Shown here: one piece after another, positions 28,235 to 37,140 of the stretch
How the letters are laid out: each line of letters opens with the position of its first letter
Numbering within the stretch: the first letter of the stretch is position 1
NCBI RefSeq assembly: GCF_014805525.1
Contig: NZ_JACFSZ010000003.1
Location: forward strand, 182,382-246,381
From: Rhabdothermincola sediminis
GTDB lineage: Bacteria > Actinomycetota > Acidimicrobiia > Acidimicrobiales > Acidimicrobilacustridaceae
Direction of reading: 5' to 3'
DNA length: 64,000 bases
Notes under the pieces: generated by a model
Seen by the model: only the letters and a program-made list of their open reading frames with translations
The model's database searches: none
Told to the model about the DNA's origin: nothing
Translations under genes and position numbers: made by a program

Positions 28235-28268
28235 GGGCGCCCGCCCGACCCCCGACGGGCGGGCGCCC
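28235..28268 (+). terminator. Strong GC hairpin, probable terminator
   Basis: Perfect 13-bp arms GGGCGCCCGCCCG (28235-28247) and CGGGCGGGCGCCC (28256-28268) with an 8-base loop, located after the small gene at 27970 and before the regulated promoter at 28329. No T-tract follows. It would insulate the amidohydrolase-Rieske operon from upstream readthrough. Confidence 0.6.
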
Positions 28269-28328
28269 TGCCCCGCCACGGCGATGTGCCGCTCCCCCAC
28301 GGGTACCTCGCCGGCCGCCGGGCAGGAG

Positions 28329-28342
28329 TAGAACGCGTTCTA
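28329..28342 (+). promoter_or_regulatory. KstR-like operator TAGAACGCGTTCTA (K1)
   Basis: A perfect 14-bp palindrome with the AAC-nn-GTT core reported for KstR, the TetR-family repressor of cholesterol catabolism. It covers the -35 region; TATACT (28362-28367) is the -10 box, and the ATG at 28374 lies six bases beyond it. Four further sites occur in this window. Confidence 0.75.
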
Positions 28343-28373
28343 GTTCTCTCGGGAGGCGCCGTATACTGCCGGG

Positions 28374-29267
28374 ATGCACACGCCGACGGGGGGGTTCCCG
28401 GCGACCGGGCCCGAGGGCATCGGCATCGTCGATACCATGCTCGGGATCCCCGAGGACGACCGCGAAGGCTGGTACGAGTTCCTGAAGCCGCAGCTGCGCG
28501 ACCGTGAGAGCCTCGAGGAGTTCGAGTTCCCCGCGCAGTACATGTTCAAGGACGTCCCGGGCGGCCCCACCGGCGATCCGGTCGAGTGGACCCTCGCCCA
28601 GATGGATGCTCACGGGATCGACACGGCCCTCATCGGCTACAGCACCGAGGGACCGCAGGCCCGGGCCCTGAAGCAGCATCCGGACCGGTTCGTGGCCGCT
28701 GCCGCCATCGACCCCAACGAGGGCATGGACGGTGTCCGGGCCCTCAGGGACGCGATCGAGGTCGGTGGCGCCGTGGCCGCTCAGTGGTTCCCGGCCGGTA
28801 ACCACCCACAGGTCCCGATCAACGACCGCCGGGTCTACCCCTTCTACGCCGCGTGCGTGGAGCTCGACATCCCGATCTTCGTGTGCGCGGGTGTGCCGGG
28901 GCCCCGGGTACCGATGCTCTGCCAGCACGTCGAGCTGATCGACGAGGTGTGCTGGTTCTTCCCGGAGCTGCGCTTCGTCATGCGCCACGGTGCCGAGCCC
29001 TGGGCGGAGCTGGCGGTGAAGCTCATGCTCAAGTGGCCGAACCTCTACTACTCCACCTCCGCCTTCGCCCCCCGCTACTACCCCAAGGCGATCATCGACT
29101 ACGCCAACACCCGGGGCGCGGACAAGGTCCTCTACGCCGGCTACTTCCCGATGGGCCTCACCCTCGAGCGCATCATGGCGGAGCTGCGCGACGTTCCGCT
29201 GCGAGCCGAGGTCTGGCCGAACTTCCTCCGTGACAACGCGAGAAAGGTGCTGAAACTCGATGACTGA
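28374..29267 (+). CDS. Amidohydrolase-fold protein (PF04909-like), Rieske-linked A
   Basis: 297 residues, TIM-barrel amidohydrolase_2 type by its C-terminal half (IPIFVCAGVPGPRVPM, FPELRFVMRHGAEPW, NLYYSTSAFAPRYYPKAIIDYA). The metal ligands of the family appear altered. The N-terminal HxH/DxH is IVDTMLG, and the usual GTDYPH near the end is YAGYFPMG. The His of MRHGAEPW is kept. It is paralogous to 36253-37122. Leaderless start; overlaps the Rieske oxygenase by 8 bp (GATGACTGA), so they are translationally coupled. Possible roles are decarboxylase, lyase or hydrolase on a Rieske product, or a non-metal partner protein. Confidence 0.75.
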   Translation: MHTPTGGFPATGPEGIGIVDTMLGIPEDDREGWYEFLKPQLRDRESLEEFEFPAQYMFKDVPGGPTGDPVEWTLAQMDAHGIDTALIGYSTEGPQARALKQHPDRFVAAAAIDPNEGMDGVRALRDAIEVGGAVAAQWFPAGNHPQVPINDRRVYPFYAACVELDIPIFVCAGVPGPRVPMLCQHVELIDEVCWFFPELRFVMRHGAEPWAELAVKLMLKWPNLYYSTSAFAPRYYPKAIIDYANTRGADKVLYAGYFPMGLTLERIMAELRDVPLRAEVWPNFLRDNARKVLKLDD

Positions 29268-30360
29268 TCCTCGCGAGCCCCGGGCATCGACCGGCACCGA
29301 GGCGGCGCGCACGCAGGGCCGCTACCCGTTCGACATGCCCTTCGGCTGGTTCCTGATGGCTTGGTCCCATGAGCTCCCGCGGGGCGCGGTGCTGCCTCGC
29401 TACTACCTCGGCAGGCATCTCGTGGTGTGGCGTGACGAGGATGGGCGTCCCCACGTCCAGGACGCCTTCTGCCCGCACCTGGGCGCGCACCTGGGCCACG
29501 GCGGCGTTGTCCGAGGCACGGAGATCGAGTGCCCGTTCCACGGCTGGCGCTTCAACGGTGAGGGCCGAAACACCTGCATCCCCTACAGCGAGCGCACGAA
29601 CGCGAAGGGGACGGTGCACTCCTACCCGGTGGTGGAGCTGGCCGACCACTTCGTCATGGCCTGGTTCCACCCACTCGGCGAACCGCCCAAGTGGGAGCTG
29701 CGGCTGCCCGACGAGGCGACCAGCGACGAGTTCACGGACTGGCACACCGCCCACTTCACGGTCAACGCGGGCACCCAGGAGCTGGCGGAGAACACCGTCG
29801 ACGGCCCTCACTTCCGCTACGTCCACCACACCGACACCGTGCCCGAGATCGAGTCGTATGACACCGACGGGTGGGTGGCCCGCACCCGCTCCGTCCAGCG
29901 CTTCCCCACCCCCCGAGGGGTCGTGGACGGCCGCATCGACATCGAGAACCAGGGCCCGGGCTTCGGCACCACCTGGTTCCGGGGGATCGTCGACACCCTG
30001 CTGGTGGGCACCACCACTCCCATCGACGCCGGCCACTGCCAGGTGCGGTTCAACTTCAAGGTCCGCAAGCTGGGTGACGAGCGGGCCACCTCCAGCGTGG
30101 GCCGGGCGTTCATCGAGGAGGTGTGCAAGCAGTTCGAGGAGGACCGGCCGATCTGGGAGAACAAGGCGTTCATCCCCCGACCCGCCCTGGCCGACGCCGA
30201 CCCGCCCTACCTCACGTTCCGCAAGTGGTACGCGCAGTTCTACGTCGGCGGCTCGGACAGCACCCGGCAGAGCTGGCCCCCACCCCCACCGGCCGGTCCC
30301 GGGCAACCGGTGTACGTGAAACCCGCACCGACCGCCTCCCGCACGATCAGAGGCGACTGA
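29260..30360 (+). CDS. Rieske non-haem iron oxygenase, KshA-like, A
   Basis: 366 residues. The [2Fe-2S] Rieske centre is C71-P-H73 and C91-P-F-H94. The mononuclear iron site ENTVDGPHFRYVHH contains N178, D181, H184 and H189, matching the NxxDxxHxxxxH pattern of oxygenase alpha subunits that include 3-ketosteroid 9-alpha-hydroxylase (KshA). The N-terminus RYPFDMPFGWFLMAWSHEL is shared with the paralogue at 37141. It needs a reductase; no FNR-type KshB is adjacent. The upstream operator supports a sterol or terpenoid substrate, but the actual substrate is unknown. Confidence 0.85.
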   Translation: MTDPREPRASTGTEAARTQGRYPFDMPFGWFLMAWSHELPRGAVLPRYYLGRHLVVWRDEDGRPHVQDAFCPHLGAHLGHGGVVRGTEIECPFHGWRFNGEGRNTCIPYSERTNAKGTVHSYPVVELADHFVMAWFHPLGEPPKWELRLPDEATSDEFTDWHTAHFTVNAGTQELAENTVDGPHFRYVHHTDTVPEIESYDTDGWVARTRSVQRFPTPRGVVDGRIDIENQGPGFGTTWFRGIVDTLLVGTTTPIDAGHCQVRFNFKVRKLGDERATSSVGRAFIEEVCKQFEEDRPIWENKAFIPRPALADADPPYLTFRKWYAQFYVGGSDSTRQSWPPPPPAGPGQPVYVKPAPTASRTIRGD

Positions 30361-30757
30361 CCGGACGACCGCCCGGCCGATCTCCCAACAGGTCCTCGAA
30401 CCTGGGGGCTTCCCGCAGGCGGCGGCGGTCGTCGATCAGCCCGAGCACCGCACCCGATCCCGCCATCACCACGAACACGGCACCAGCCGCGAAACCCACG
30501 CGGACTCGCGCCTCAGCCCGCTTGCTGCACGGGTCCTGCGCCCGCCGGGCGTCGTAGGTCGGGTCGTCGATCCCCGTCCGCTCCACTCGGTGGTTGCGCC
30601 CCCCACCGACGGCGAACAGCAGCGGCGAGCCGCACCGCTGCACACCGGGGTTCTCCACCGGCACGAAGAAGCACGCCAAGGCCACCACCAGCGGCACGAG
30701 CGAGGCGAGCAACAACCCCTTCCCCACGCCCCACACCGAGCGCCACCGACCGCTCAT
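30347..30757 (-). CDS. Small hypothetical membrane protein
   Basis: 136 residues with two membrane helices (LLLASLVPLVVALACFFV near 14-31; FAAGAVFVVMAGSGAVLGLI near 88-107). Between them lies a loop with three cysteines that would be exported (VQRCGSPLLF, DPCSKRAE), followed by a basic cytoplasmic tail. The ATG gives MSGRWRSVWG. The end overlaps the convergent Rieske gene by 14 bp. It lies 20 bp downstream of the acyltransferase stop, possibly in its operon. No family recognised. Confidence 0.6.
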   Translation of the reverse strand: MSGRWRSVWGVGKGLLLASLVPLVVALACFFVPVENPGVQRCGSPLLFAVGGGRNHRVERTGIDDPTYDARRAQDPCSKRAEARVRVGFAAGAVFVVMAGSGAVLGLIDDRRRLREAPRFEDLLGDRPGGRPVSRL

Positions 30758-30777
30758 CGGGTCACTCCCCGCACCCT

Positions 30778-32235
30778 TCAGCTCCACGACCGGGGGACCG
30801 GCTCGCGGCACGGAGCATCGGACGCCTGCCGCGCCGATGCCACCAACTCGCCGAGCGCGTCGTGCATGGCATCGGTGATCCGGTGCGGATCGGGAAGCGT
30901 GTCAGGGCAGGCGAGGGTGCCCACGTACAAGCCGTCGAGGTAGCTCCACACCGTCACGTTCAGCCCGATGCCCTCCAAGATCGGCCCCACCGAGTAGATC
31001 TCCATCAGGTGGGCACCGGCGGTCCGCAACGGCCGGGAGGGCCCCGGCACGTTCGACACCACGAGGTTGATGGGGGGCGGGTGGCGGTCGGCGAGGTGAC
31101 GACCGGAGTACTGGCGCACGACCCACGCGTAGGGCCGTGGTGGCGTGTACTGCACCCAGGAGGCGAACGTCTCCGGCCCGATGATGGCCTGCATGGCCTT
31201 GGCCTCAGCGGTCACCTCGTGGATCCGGAGCAGCCGCCGCACCGGATCCGGCTCGTCGGTGGCCAGAGAGGTGAACAGGTTCGAGACCCGGTTGCCCCCA
31301 AGCCGCCCGTCACCGCCCGCGTCGGTGCCCACCGGCACGCCGGCCACCAGCGGCCGGGACGGCAGCTCGCCACGCTCGGACAGGTACGCGCGCATCGCTC
31401 CCGCCACGACCGCGAGCACCACGTCGTTGAGGGTGACCCCGAACGCGGCCTTCACCGCTCTGGCGTCCTCCAAGGGGAGCCGGGTGGTGGCGAACGAGCG
31501 GCGGGAGGTCAACGCGGTGTTGAACGACGTGCGCGGCGTCGACAGGATCGGCACCGGAGTACTCACCACCGACCGGCGCCGGTGGCGGAGCACGGCGCGC
31601 AGGTTGGCGAGGGTGCGCACCAGCAGCCTGGGCAGCCGGGCGAGCTGGCGGAGGTGGTCGACGAACGCGTCCAACAGCAACCTCCCGCCACCGGGGAGCG
31701 GTGCGGGCCGCCACGCCTCCGTGGATCCGGCCAGCACCGTCTCGCCCTCACCGTCGTCGCCGTCCGCGAAGGACATCACGTTGGCCAGCAACGCGGAGGC
31801 GGCTGCACCGTCGGCCATGGCATGGTGGATCTTCACCAGCACCGCTAGCCGGCCGTCCTCCGAGCCTTCGATCACGTACATCTGCCACAGCGGGCGATCC
31901 CGCTCCAGCGGGTCGCCGGCGAGCTGCCCGATGGTGTCGTCGAGCTGGCGCCGGTTCCCCGGAGGCGGGAGGACGACCCGGCGCACGTGGTAGCCAAGGT
32001 CGAAGGCCGGATCGTCGACCCAGACCGGGTGGTGGAAGCCGAACGGCACCTCCAGCAGGCGTTGCCGGAATCCCGGCAGCAGCCCCAGCCGCGCCCCGAT
32101 CTCCTCTCGCATGGCCTCGAACGGCAAGGGGGCTCCCGCGGGCGGCTCGAGGATGGCGACCTTGAGCGTGTGCATGTGGAGCGTGGGCGTCTCCATGTAG
32201 AGGAACCCCGCATCGAGCCCGCTCAGTCGCTGCAT
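30778..32235 (-). CDS. Wax ester synthase/diacylglycerol acyltransferase 1
   Basis: 485 residues. Starts MQRLSGLDAGFLYMETPTLHMH, the standard WS/DGAT N-terminus. The active-site motif HHAMADG is at H137-H138...D142-G143, and the C-terminal NLVVSNVPGPSRPL is characteristic. Condenses acyl-CoA with fatty alcohol or diacylglycerol to make neutral storage lipid. Starts 48 bp from the divergent serine hydrolase. A paralogue sits at 34799. Such enzymes beside sterol/lipid catabolism would store excess acyl-CoA. Confidence 0.92.
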   Translation of the reverse strand: MQRLSGLDAGFLYMETPTLHMHTLKVAILEPPAGAPLPFEAMREEIGARLGLLPGFRQRLLEVPFGFHHPVWVDDPAFDLGYHVRRVVLPPPGNRRQLDDTIGQLAGDPLERDRPLWQMYVIEGSEDGRLAVLVKIHHAMADGAAASALLANVMSFADGDDGEGETVLAGSTEAWRPAPLPGGGRLLLDAFVDHLRQLARLPRLLVRTLANLRAVLRHRRRSVVSTPVPILSTPRTSFNTALTSRRSFATTRLPLEDARAVKAAFGVTLNDVVLAVVAGAMRAYLSERGELPSRPLVAGVPVGTDAGGDGRLGGNRVSNLFTSLATDEPDPVRRLLRIHEVTAEAKAMQAIIGPETFASWVQYTPPRPYAWVVRQYSGRHLADRHPPPINLVVSNVPGPSRPLRTAGAHLMEIYSVGPILEGIGLNVTVWSYLDGLYVGTLACPDTLPDPHRITDAMHDALGELVASARQASDAPCREPVPRSWS

Positions 32236-32283
32236 GCATCGCGGAGTATCGCGCCGGCCATCCCTGCCCGCTACGTTGCCCCC

Positions 32284-33459
32284 ATGGCGCACCCGAACGA
32301 CCGCTACCAGCTCGCCGACCCCGCGGGGGTCGGCCTCGACCCGGCCGCGCTCCATGCCCTGGTGGAGCGGGCCCACCGGGAGGTCGACGCCGGTCTGCTG
32401 CCGAGCTGTCAGCTCGCGCTGGCCCGCGAAGGTCGGCTGGCGCTGTTCACGGCCATCGGCTCGGCGACGAACGACAACCGCTACGTCATCTTCTCGGCCA
32501 CCAAGGGCGTCATCGCTGGCGCCATCTGGCTGCTCATGACCGAAGGCGCCCTCGACGTGGGGACCAAGGTGGCCGAGATCGTCCCCCGTTTCGGCACCAA
32601 CGGCAAGGACGTGATCACGGTCGAGCAACTGCTCCTCCACACCTCCGGGTTCCCCCAGGCCCCGATGCGGATCACCGAGGCCGCATCACGGGAGGCTCGC
32701 CTCGAGCGTTTCGAGCGCTGGCGGTTGAACTGGGAGCCCGGTACGCGCTTCGAGTATCACCCGCTCGCCGCGCACTGGGTGCTCGGGGAGGTGATCGAGG
32801 TGGTGAGTGGGCTCGACTACCGGGAGTTCGTGCACACCAGGCTCATGGAGCCGCTGGGCCTACGACGGTTCCGGCTAGGCGAGCCACCTGAGCGGCAAGC
32901 CGACATCACCACGCTGGTGGCTTCCGGCGAGCCCCCCACCCCCGAGGAGATCGAAGCGGCGATCGGCATCCCCGGCATCGACCTCGAGGCCCTCGTCGGT
33001 GAGGTGACCACCGACGCGCTCCTGGAGTTCAACGATCCCGCGGTCAGGGCGGTGGGCGCGCCGGGTGGCGGGGGCATCAGCACCGCCGCCGACATCGCCC
33101 TCTACTACCAGTCGCTGCTCCACAACGAGGCGGGGCTGTGGGACGGCGACCTGCTGCTCGACGCCGCTCGGCGGGTGCGCTGCGATCTCCCCGACCCCCT
33201 GCGGGCCATCCCCGCGCACCGCAGTCTCGGGATGATGGTGGCCGGCGAGGGCACCGTGGCGAGGATGCGCGGGTTCGGCTACGGCCTCTCCCCCGAGACC
33301 TTCGGCCACGACGGGGCGGGTGGCCAGATCGCCTGGGCCGACCCGGTGTCGGGCGTCTCGTTCTGCTACCTGACCAACGGACTCGACCGGAACGTGCTGC
33401 GGGAGGCGCGGCGCACCATCGGCCTGTCGAGCCGGGCGGCGGCCTGCCTGGCGAACTGA
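32284..33459 (+). CDS. Serine beta-lactamase-like hydrolase (class C fold)
   Basis: 391 residues, no signal peptide. The SxxK nucleophile motif is S71-A-T-K74 (IFSATKGVIAG). The Tyr motif appears as YHPLAAHW, and HDGAGG near the end takes the place of KTG, as in esterases and EstB-like members. Probably a cytoplasmic esterase rather than a beta-lactamase. ATG 32284 follows TACGTT by six bases (leaderless), which rejects the longer reading frame that begins inside the divergent gene. Neighbouring acyltransferases suggest ester substrates. Confidence 0.82.
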   Translation: MAHPNDRYQLADPAGVGLDPAALHALVERAHREVDAGLLPSCQLALAREGRLALFTAIGSATNDNRYVIFSATKGVIAGAIWLLMTEGALDVGTKVAEIVPRFGTNGKDVITVEQLLLHTSGFPQAPMRITEAASREARLERFERWRLNWEPGTRFEYHPLAAHWVLGEVIEVVSGLDYREFVHTRLMEPLGLRRFRLGEPPERQADITTLVASGEPPTPEEIEAAIGIPGIDLEALVGEVTTDALLEFNDPAVRAVGAPGGGGISTAADIALYYQSLLHNEAGLWDGDLLLDAARRVRCDLPDPLRAIPAHRSLGMMVAGEGTVARMRGFGYGLSPETFGHDGAGGQIAWADPVSGVSFCYLTNGLDRNVLREARRTIGLSSRAAACLAN

Positions 33460-33463
33460 GCGG

Positions 33464-34690
33464 TCAACCCGTGCCGCCCACCCCGGCGGTGACGGTCGGT
33501 CTCGGGTAGGTCGGCGGCGGGGACTCGGGCGCCCACGGCCCGAGCGGCAGACCCAGGTCCTCGAGGTCGCTCGGCTCGCAACCGGGAGGCGCGTTCACGG
33601 GGTTGCAGCGTGCCGGGGTGCCCCCGGGGATCGACGCCACGTAGTCCGACCCCCAGCGCTCGGCCATGCCCGGCAGCGGGTAGTCGGTGCTGATCCACTG
33701 CGCGCCACTGGCCAGCGCGGCCTCGAGCTGGCTGCGATCCCCTGACGACGGCGTGGTGACCGGCGAGTCGGCCCGGGTGCGCACCACGTAGCCGGCTCGC
33801 ACGAGTTCCTGGATCTGCGCCAGGTTCTCGCCCAGCGGGTCGTTGCGCTTGATGAACGCGGCATCCGGCTGGCCCGGCTCGGAGGGGGTGAACGCCACCC
33901 GCCCCTCCAGCGACGGATGGCCCTGCACGTACTCGTCGCGCTTGTTGTCGAGGAGGAACATCACCCGGCCGCGGACGTCGTCGAGCAGCGGCCACCGGCC
34001 GGCGAGCACCGCCTCCTCGAGCGTCGCCCGGTCGCCGCGCACGTCATCGGGGGTGATCAGCTCGCCGGGCTCGAACACCGAGCGGATCTCGGCATCGAGC
34101 GCGTCGAGCTCCGCCGGCCCGACCGGCACCGGGTTCGGCGGGTTCGGGAAGTCGACCGAGTCCTTCACCTCCACCAGGATGGCGATGGGCAGATGGCCCG
34201 GGTGCTCGCTCGACCAGGCCTTCACCTGCTCGAGGCAGCCCACGAAGGTCTCGCAGCGGGAGCGCTCGTCGACCTGCTCGATGTGGAACACCTTGAAGCC
34301 CGGGGTGCCGAGCGGCCGCCAGAGCGTGCCATCCGGGTCGGCGAACACGTCGAGCTCGATCTGGCGCACGCCCTGGGAGCTGAACTGCTCGGCGAGCGGC
34401 TCGTGGGTGTAGGCGAGCTCGATGGCGCTCGGGACCACCTGCAGGAAGCCCTGGAGCTGCTCCGGTGGGGGCTCGACGTGATAGCTGTTGTGCGAGCCGA
34501 TCACCTGGATCTGGTTGAGCCTGATGGGTGGGACCTCACGGCTGGTGGCCGTGGATGCACCGTCGTTCGAGCCTGAGGAGCCCGAGGAGCACGCCGTCCC
34601 CGCGGCCAGGACGAGGGTGCAGATGATCGGGCCCAGAGCAGCCCGGAGCCGAGCGATCCGGACCGGACGGGGTGGGAAGTGGGAGGCCAT
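33464..34690 (-). CDS. Secreted PI-PLC-like phosphodiesterase, putative lipoprotein
   Basis: 408 residues. A basic N-terminus, a hydrophobic segment and LAAGTAC suggest a lipoprotein or secreted protein, followed by a Ser/Gly linker. The catalytic core starts IQVIGSHNSYHVEP, with the first His of Ca2+-dependent phosphoinositide phospholipase C. It then shows VRQIELDVFADPDG, FKVFHIEQVDE and IAILVEVKD, which supply the acidic and second His ligands, and a TIM-barrel end (AQWISTDYPLPG). It probably cleaves inositol- or glycerol-phosphodiesters outside the cell. The ATG lies eight bases after TACGTT. Confidence 0.78.
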   Translation of the reverse strand: MASHFPPRPVRIARLRAALGPIICTLVLAAGTACSSGSSGSNDGASTATSREVPPIRLNQIQVIGSHNSYHVEPPPEQLQGFLQVVPSAIELAYTHEPLAEQFSSQGVRQIELDVFADPDGTLWRPLGTPGFKVFHIEQVDERSRCETFVGCLEQVKAWSSEHPGHLPIAILVEVKDSVDFPNPPNPVPVGPAELDALDAEIRSVFEPGELITPDDVRGDRATLEEAVLAGRWPLLDDVRGRVMFLLDNKRDEYVQGHPSLEGRVAFTPSEPGQPDAAFIKRNDPLGENLAQIQELVRAGYVVRTRADSPVTTPSSGDRSQLEAALASGAQWISTDYPLPGMAERWGSDYVASIPGGTPARCNPVNAPPGCEPSDLEDLGLPLGPWAPESPPPTYPRPTVTAGVGGTG

Positions 34691-34798
34691 GCCCCCGGAA
34701 CGTACCCTCTCCCCTGGAGCGGTGATGGGTGAGCGCCCGCCGGGCGGTGTGCCAGCACCGGCTCAGGCTTCGGCCCGTTCGACCGGACTGGAGGTCCG

Positions 34799-36211
34799 AT
34801 GCAGCGCCTCAGCGGGATGGACGCGTCCTTCCTCTACATGGAGACGCCCACCCATCACATGCACGTCGTCGGCGTGCTCATCCTCGATCCGTCGACGATG
34901 CAGGGCGGGTTCTCCGTGGCCCGGGTGCGCAAGCTCATCGAGGCCCGGATCCACCTGATGCCGATGCTGCGCCGCCGGCTGGTGCCGGTACCGCTGGGCT
35001 TGGACCACCCGCTGTGGATCGAGGACCCGGACTTCAACCTCGGCAGCCACATCACGCACCTGGCGGTGCCGCCACCGGGGTCGCTGCACGAGTTGGCCGA
35101 GGTGGTGGGCGACATCGCCAGCCGGCCGCTCGACCGGAGTAGACCGCTGTGGGAGATGCACGTGGTGGAGGGGCTGGAGGACGGTTCGGCGGCGCTGGTC
35201 ACCAAGATGCACCACGCCACCATCGACGGCATCACCGGAGCTGACCTCATGGCCCACCTGCTCGACCTCGAGCCCGGCGCATCCGACCCGCCGCCGCCCG
35301 AGGAGCCCTGGGAGCCCGACCGCGTACCCAGCGACCTGACAGTGCTCGCGGGCGCGGTCGCCGACCGGGTCACGAACCCGCTGCGCGGGGTGCGGGCCCT
35401 GGTCCGTACCACCCGCTCGCTGGTGGACATGGGACGCAGCGTCCTGCCGTTCGGTGGCGACGGCCTCAGCCCGGCCCTGCCCTTCACCGGGCCGCGCACC
35501 CGCCTCAGCGCGCCCATCACGGGGAACCGGGCGGTGGCGTTCGGTCAAGCCGAGCTGGACGACTTCAAGCGCATCAAGTCGGCCTTCGGCACCACGGTCA
35601 ACGATGTCGTGCTGGCGGCCACGGCCATGACCTTGCGACGCTGGTTGCTCGCCCACGACGACCTACCCGACCGGCCACTGGTGGCGGCGGTGCCGGTGTC
35701 GGTGCACGGTCAGGCCTCCGGCGGCGGGACCAACCAGGTGTCGAACATGTTCGTCCGCCTGCCGGTGGACCTGGACGATCCAGTCCGGCAGCTGGAGGCC
35801 ATCCACGCCGAGACCAAGGACGCCAAGGCGGTGCACAACGCCATGGGCGCGGACCTCATCCAGGACCTGGCACAGATCACCCCGCCCGGCGTCTACAACC
35901 TGGCGCTGCGGCTGTACGCGCTCCCGCAGGTGGCCGGCACGCTGCCGCCCGTCCAGAACCTGGTGATCAGCAACGTGCCCGGTCCCCCGATCCCGCTGTA
36001 CATCGCCGGTGCCCAGGTGAAGGGGATCTACCCGTTCGGTCCCTTGATCGAAGGATCGGGCATCAACCTCACCGTCCTGTCGAACATGGGGAACATGGAC
36101 GTCGGGGTCATCGCCTGTCGGGACACGGTTCCCGACCTCTGGCAGGTCGTCGACGGCTTCACCGCGGCGGTGGCCGAGCTGCGCGACGCTGCCGAGCGCC
36201 TCACCGCCTGA
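34799..36211 (+). CDS. Wax ester synthase/diacylglycerol acyltransferase 2
   Basis: 470 residues; starts MQRLSGMDASFLYMETPTHHMH. Active site HHATIDG at H138-H139...D143-G144; C-terminal NLVISNVPGPPIPL. It is clearly paralogous to the protein at 30778-32235 but divergent in the middle. GGAGG lies 7 bp before the ATG, so translation is leadered, unlike the neighbours. It ends 16 bp before the KstR-like site K2 and is thus upstream of, not within, the second Rieske operon. Confidence 0.92.
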   Translation: MQRLSGMDASFLYMETPTHHMHVVGVLILDPSTMQGGFSVARVRKLIEARIHLMPMLRRRLVPVPLGLDHPLWIEDPDFNLGSHITHLAVPPPGSLHELAEVVGDIASRPLDRSRPLWEMHVVEGLEDGSAALVTKMHHATIDGITGADLMAHLLDLEPGASDPPPPEEPWEPDRVPSDLTVLAGAVADRVTNPLRGVRALVRTTRSLVDMGRSVLPFGGDGLSPALPFTGPRTRLSAPITGNRAVAFGQAELDDFKRIKSAFGTTVNDVVLAATAMTLRRWLLAHDDLPDRPLVAAVPVSVHGQASGGGTNQVSNMFVRLPVDLDDPVRQLEAIHAETKDAKAVHNAMGADLIQDLAQITPPGVYNLALRLYALPQVAGTLPPVQNLVISNVPGPPIPLYIAGAQVKGIYPFGPLIEGSGINLTVLSNMGNMDVGVIACRDTVPDLWQVVDGFTAAVAELRDAAERLTA

Positions 36212-36227
36212 CCGGCTCCCCTGGAAC

Positions 36228-36241
36228 TAGAACCTGTTCTA
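36228..36241 (+). promoter_or_regulatory. KstR-like operator TAGAACCTGTTCTA (K2)
   Basis: Perfect TAGAAC-ct-GTTCTA palindrome. Its last TA is the first TA of the -10 box TAGTAT (36240-36245), which stands seven bases before the ATG at 36253. Binding here would directly occlude the promoter. Confidence 0.75.
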
Positions 36242-36252
36242 GTATGTGATCC

Positions 36253-37122
36253 ATGGCCATGCCCACCGACGTCGGGATCATCGACACGATGGTCGGCTTC
36301 CCCAAACCGGACCGGCGGGAGGTGTACAAGTTCCTGGCCCCGCACCTGCGGGACAAGGAGAGCCTCGAGGAGTTCCGCTTCCCCGCGCAGTACATGTTCA
36401 AGGACGTGCCGCCGGACCTCGAGGACAACGTCGACCCAGTGGCGGTGGTGGTCGACAACCTGGACCGGTTCGGTATCGACAAGGCGATGATCGGGGTCGG
36501 CCCGGGCCGTGACGACGCCGAACGGGCCCTCAAGGACTTCCCCGACCGGTTCATCCCCTCCGCATCGGTCGACCCCAACCAGGGCATGGACGCGGTGCGC
36601 TTCCTGGTGGAGATGCACGACCGGTACGGCATCAAGGCCGCGACCACCTTCCCGGCGGGCGTGCAGGTGCCGATCAACGACAAGCGGTACTACCCCATCT
36701 ACGCCAAGTGCGTGGAGCTCGACATCCCCATCTTCGTCTGCGCGGGTGTGCCGGGGCCCCGGGTGCCCATGGCCCCGCAGAAGGTCGAGCTGATCGACGA
36801 GGTGTGCTGGTTCTTCCCCGAGCTGCGCTTCGTCATGCGCCACGGCGCCGAGCCTTGGACCGACCTCGCGGTCAAGCTCATGCTCAAGTGGCCGAACCTC
36901 TACTACTCCACCTCGGCCTTCGCCCCCAAGCACTACCCGCGAGCGATCATCGACTACGCCAACACCCGGGGCGCCGACAAGATCATCTACGCGGGTTACT
37001 TCCCGGCCGGGCTGACCTACGACCGGATCTTCGCCGAGCTCCCCGGCGTGCCCTTCGACGACGAGGTATGGCCGAAGTTCCTGCGGCACAACGCAGCCCG
37101 TGTGCTCAAGATCGACCAGTGA
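36253..37122 (+). CDS. Amidohydrolase-fold protein (PF04909-like), Rieske-linked B
   Basis: 289 residues, close paralogue of 28374-29267: same ESLEEF.FPAQYMFKDVP segment, IPIFVCAGVPGPRVPM, ELRFVMRHGAEPW and NLYYSTSAFAPKHYPRAIIDYA. As in its paralogue, the N-terminal metal motif reads IIDTMVGFP and the C-terminal one IIYAGYFPAG, without the usual HxH and Asp ligands. Leaderless start under operator K2; the Rieske gene follows after an 18-bp gap. The conserved replacement in both copies suggests a selected change rather than decay. Confidence 0.78.
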   Translation: MAMPTDVGIIDTMVGFPKPDRREVYKFLAPHLRDKESLEEFRFPAQYMFKDVPPDLEDNVDPVAVVVDNLDRFGIDKAMIGVGPGRDDAERALKDFPDRFIPSASVDPNQGMDAVRFLVEMHDRYGIKAATTFPAGVQVPINDKRYYPIYAKCVELDIPIFVCAGVPGPRVPMAPQKVELIDEVCWFFPELRFVMRHGAEPWTDLAVKLMLKWPNLYYSTSAFAPKHYPRAIIDYANTRGADKIIYAGYFPAGLTYDRIFAELPGVPFDDEVWPKFLRHNAARVLKIDQ

Positions 37123-37140
37123 GACCGTGAGGTGCCACCG

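Noticed and set aside
31987..32283. Longer start of the beta-lactamase-like protein
   Set aside because: It would overlap the divergent WS/DGAT gene; ATG 32284 stands six bases after TACGTT.
32284..33459. Antibiotic-resistance beta-lactamase
   Set aside because: No export signal, and HDGAGG replaces KTG, which fits esterase-type members better.
37132..37140. GTG 37132 as start of the second Rieske oxygenase
   Set aside because: The GTG belongs to the ribosome-binding region of ATG 37141 and adds only MPP.
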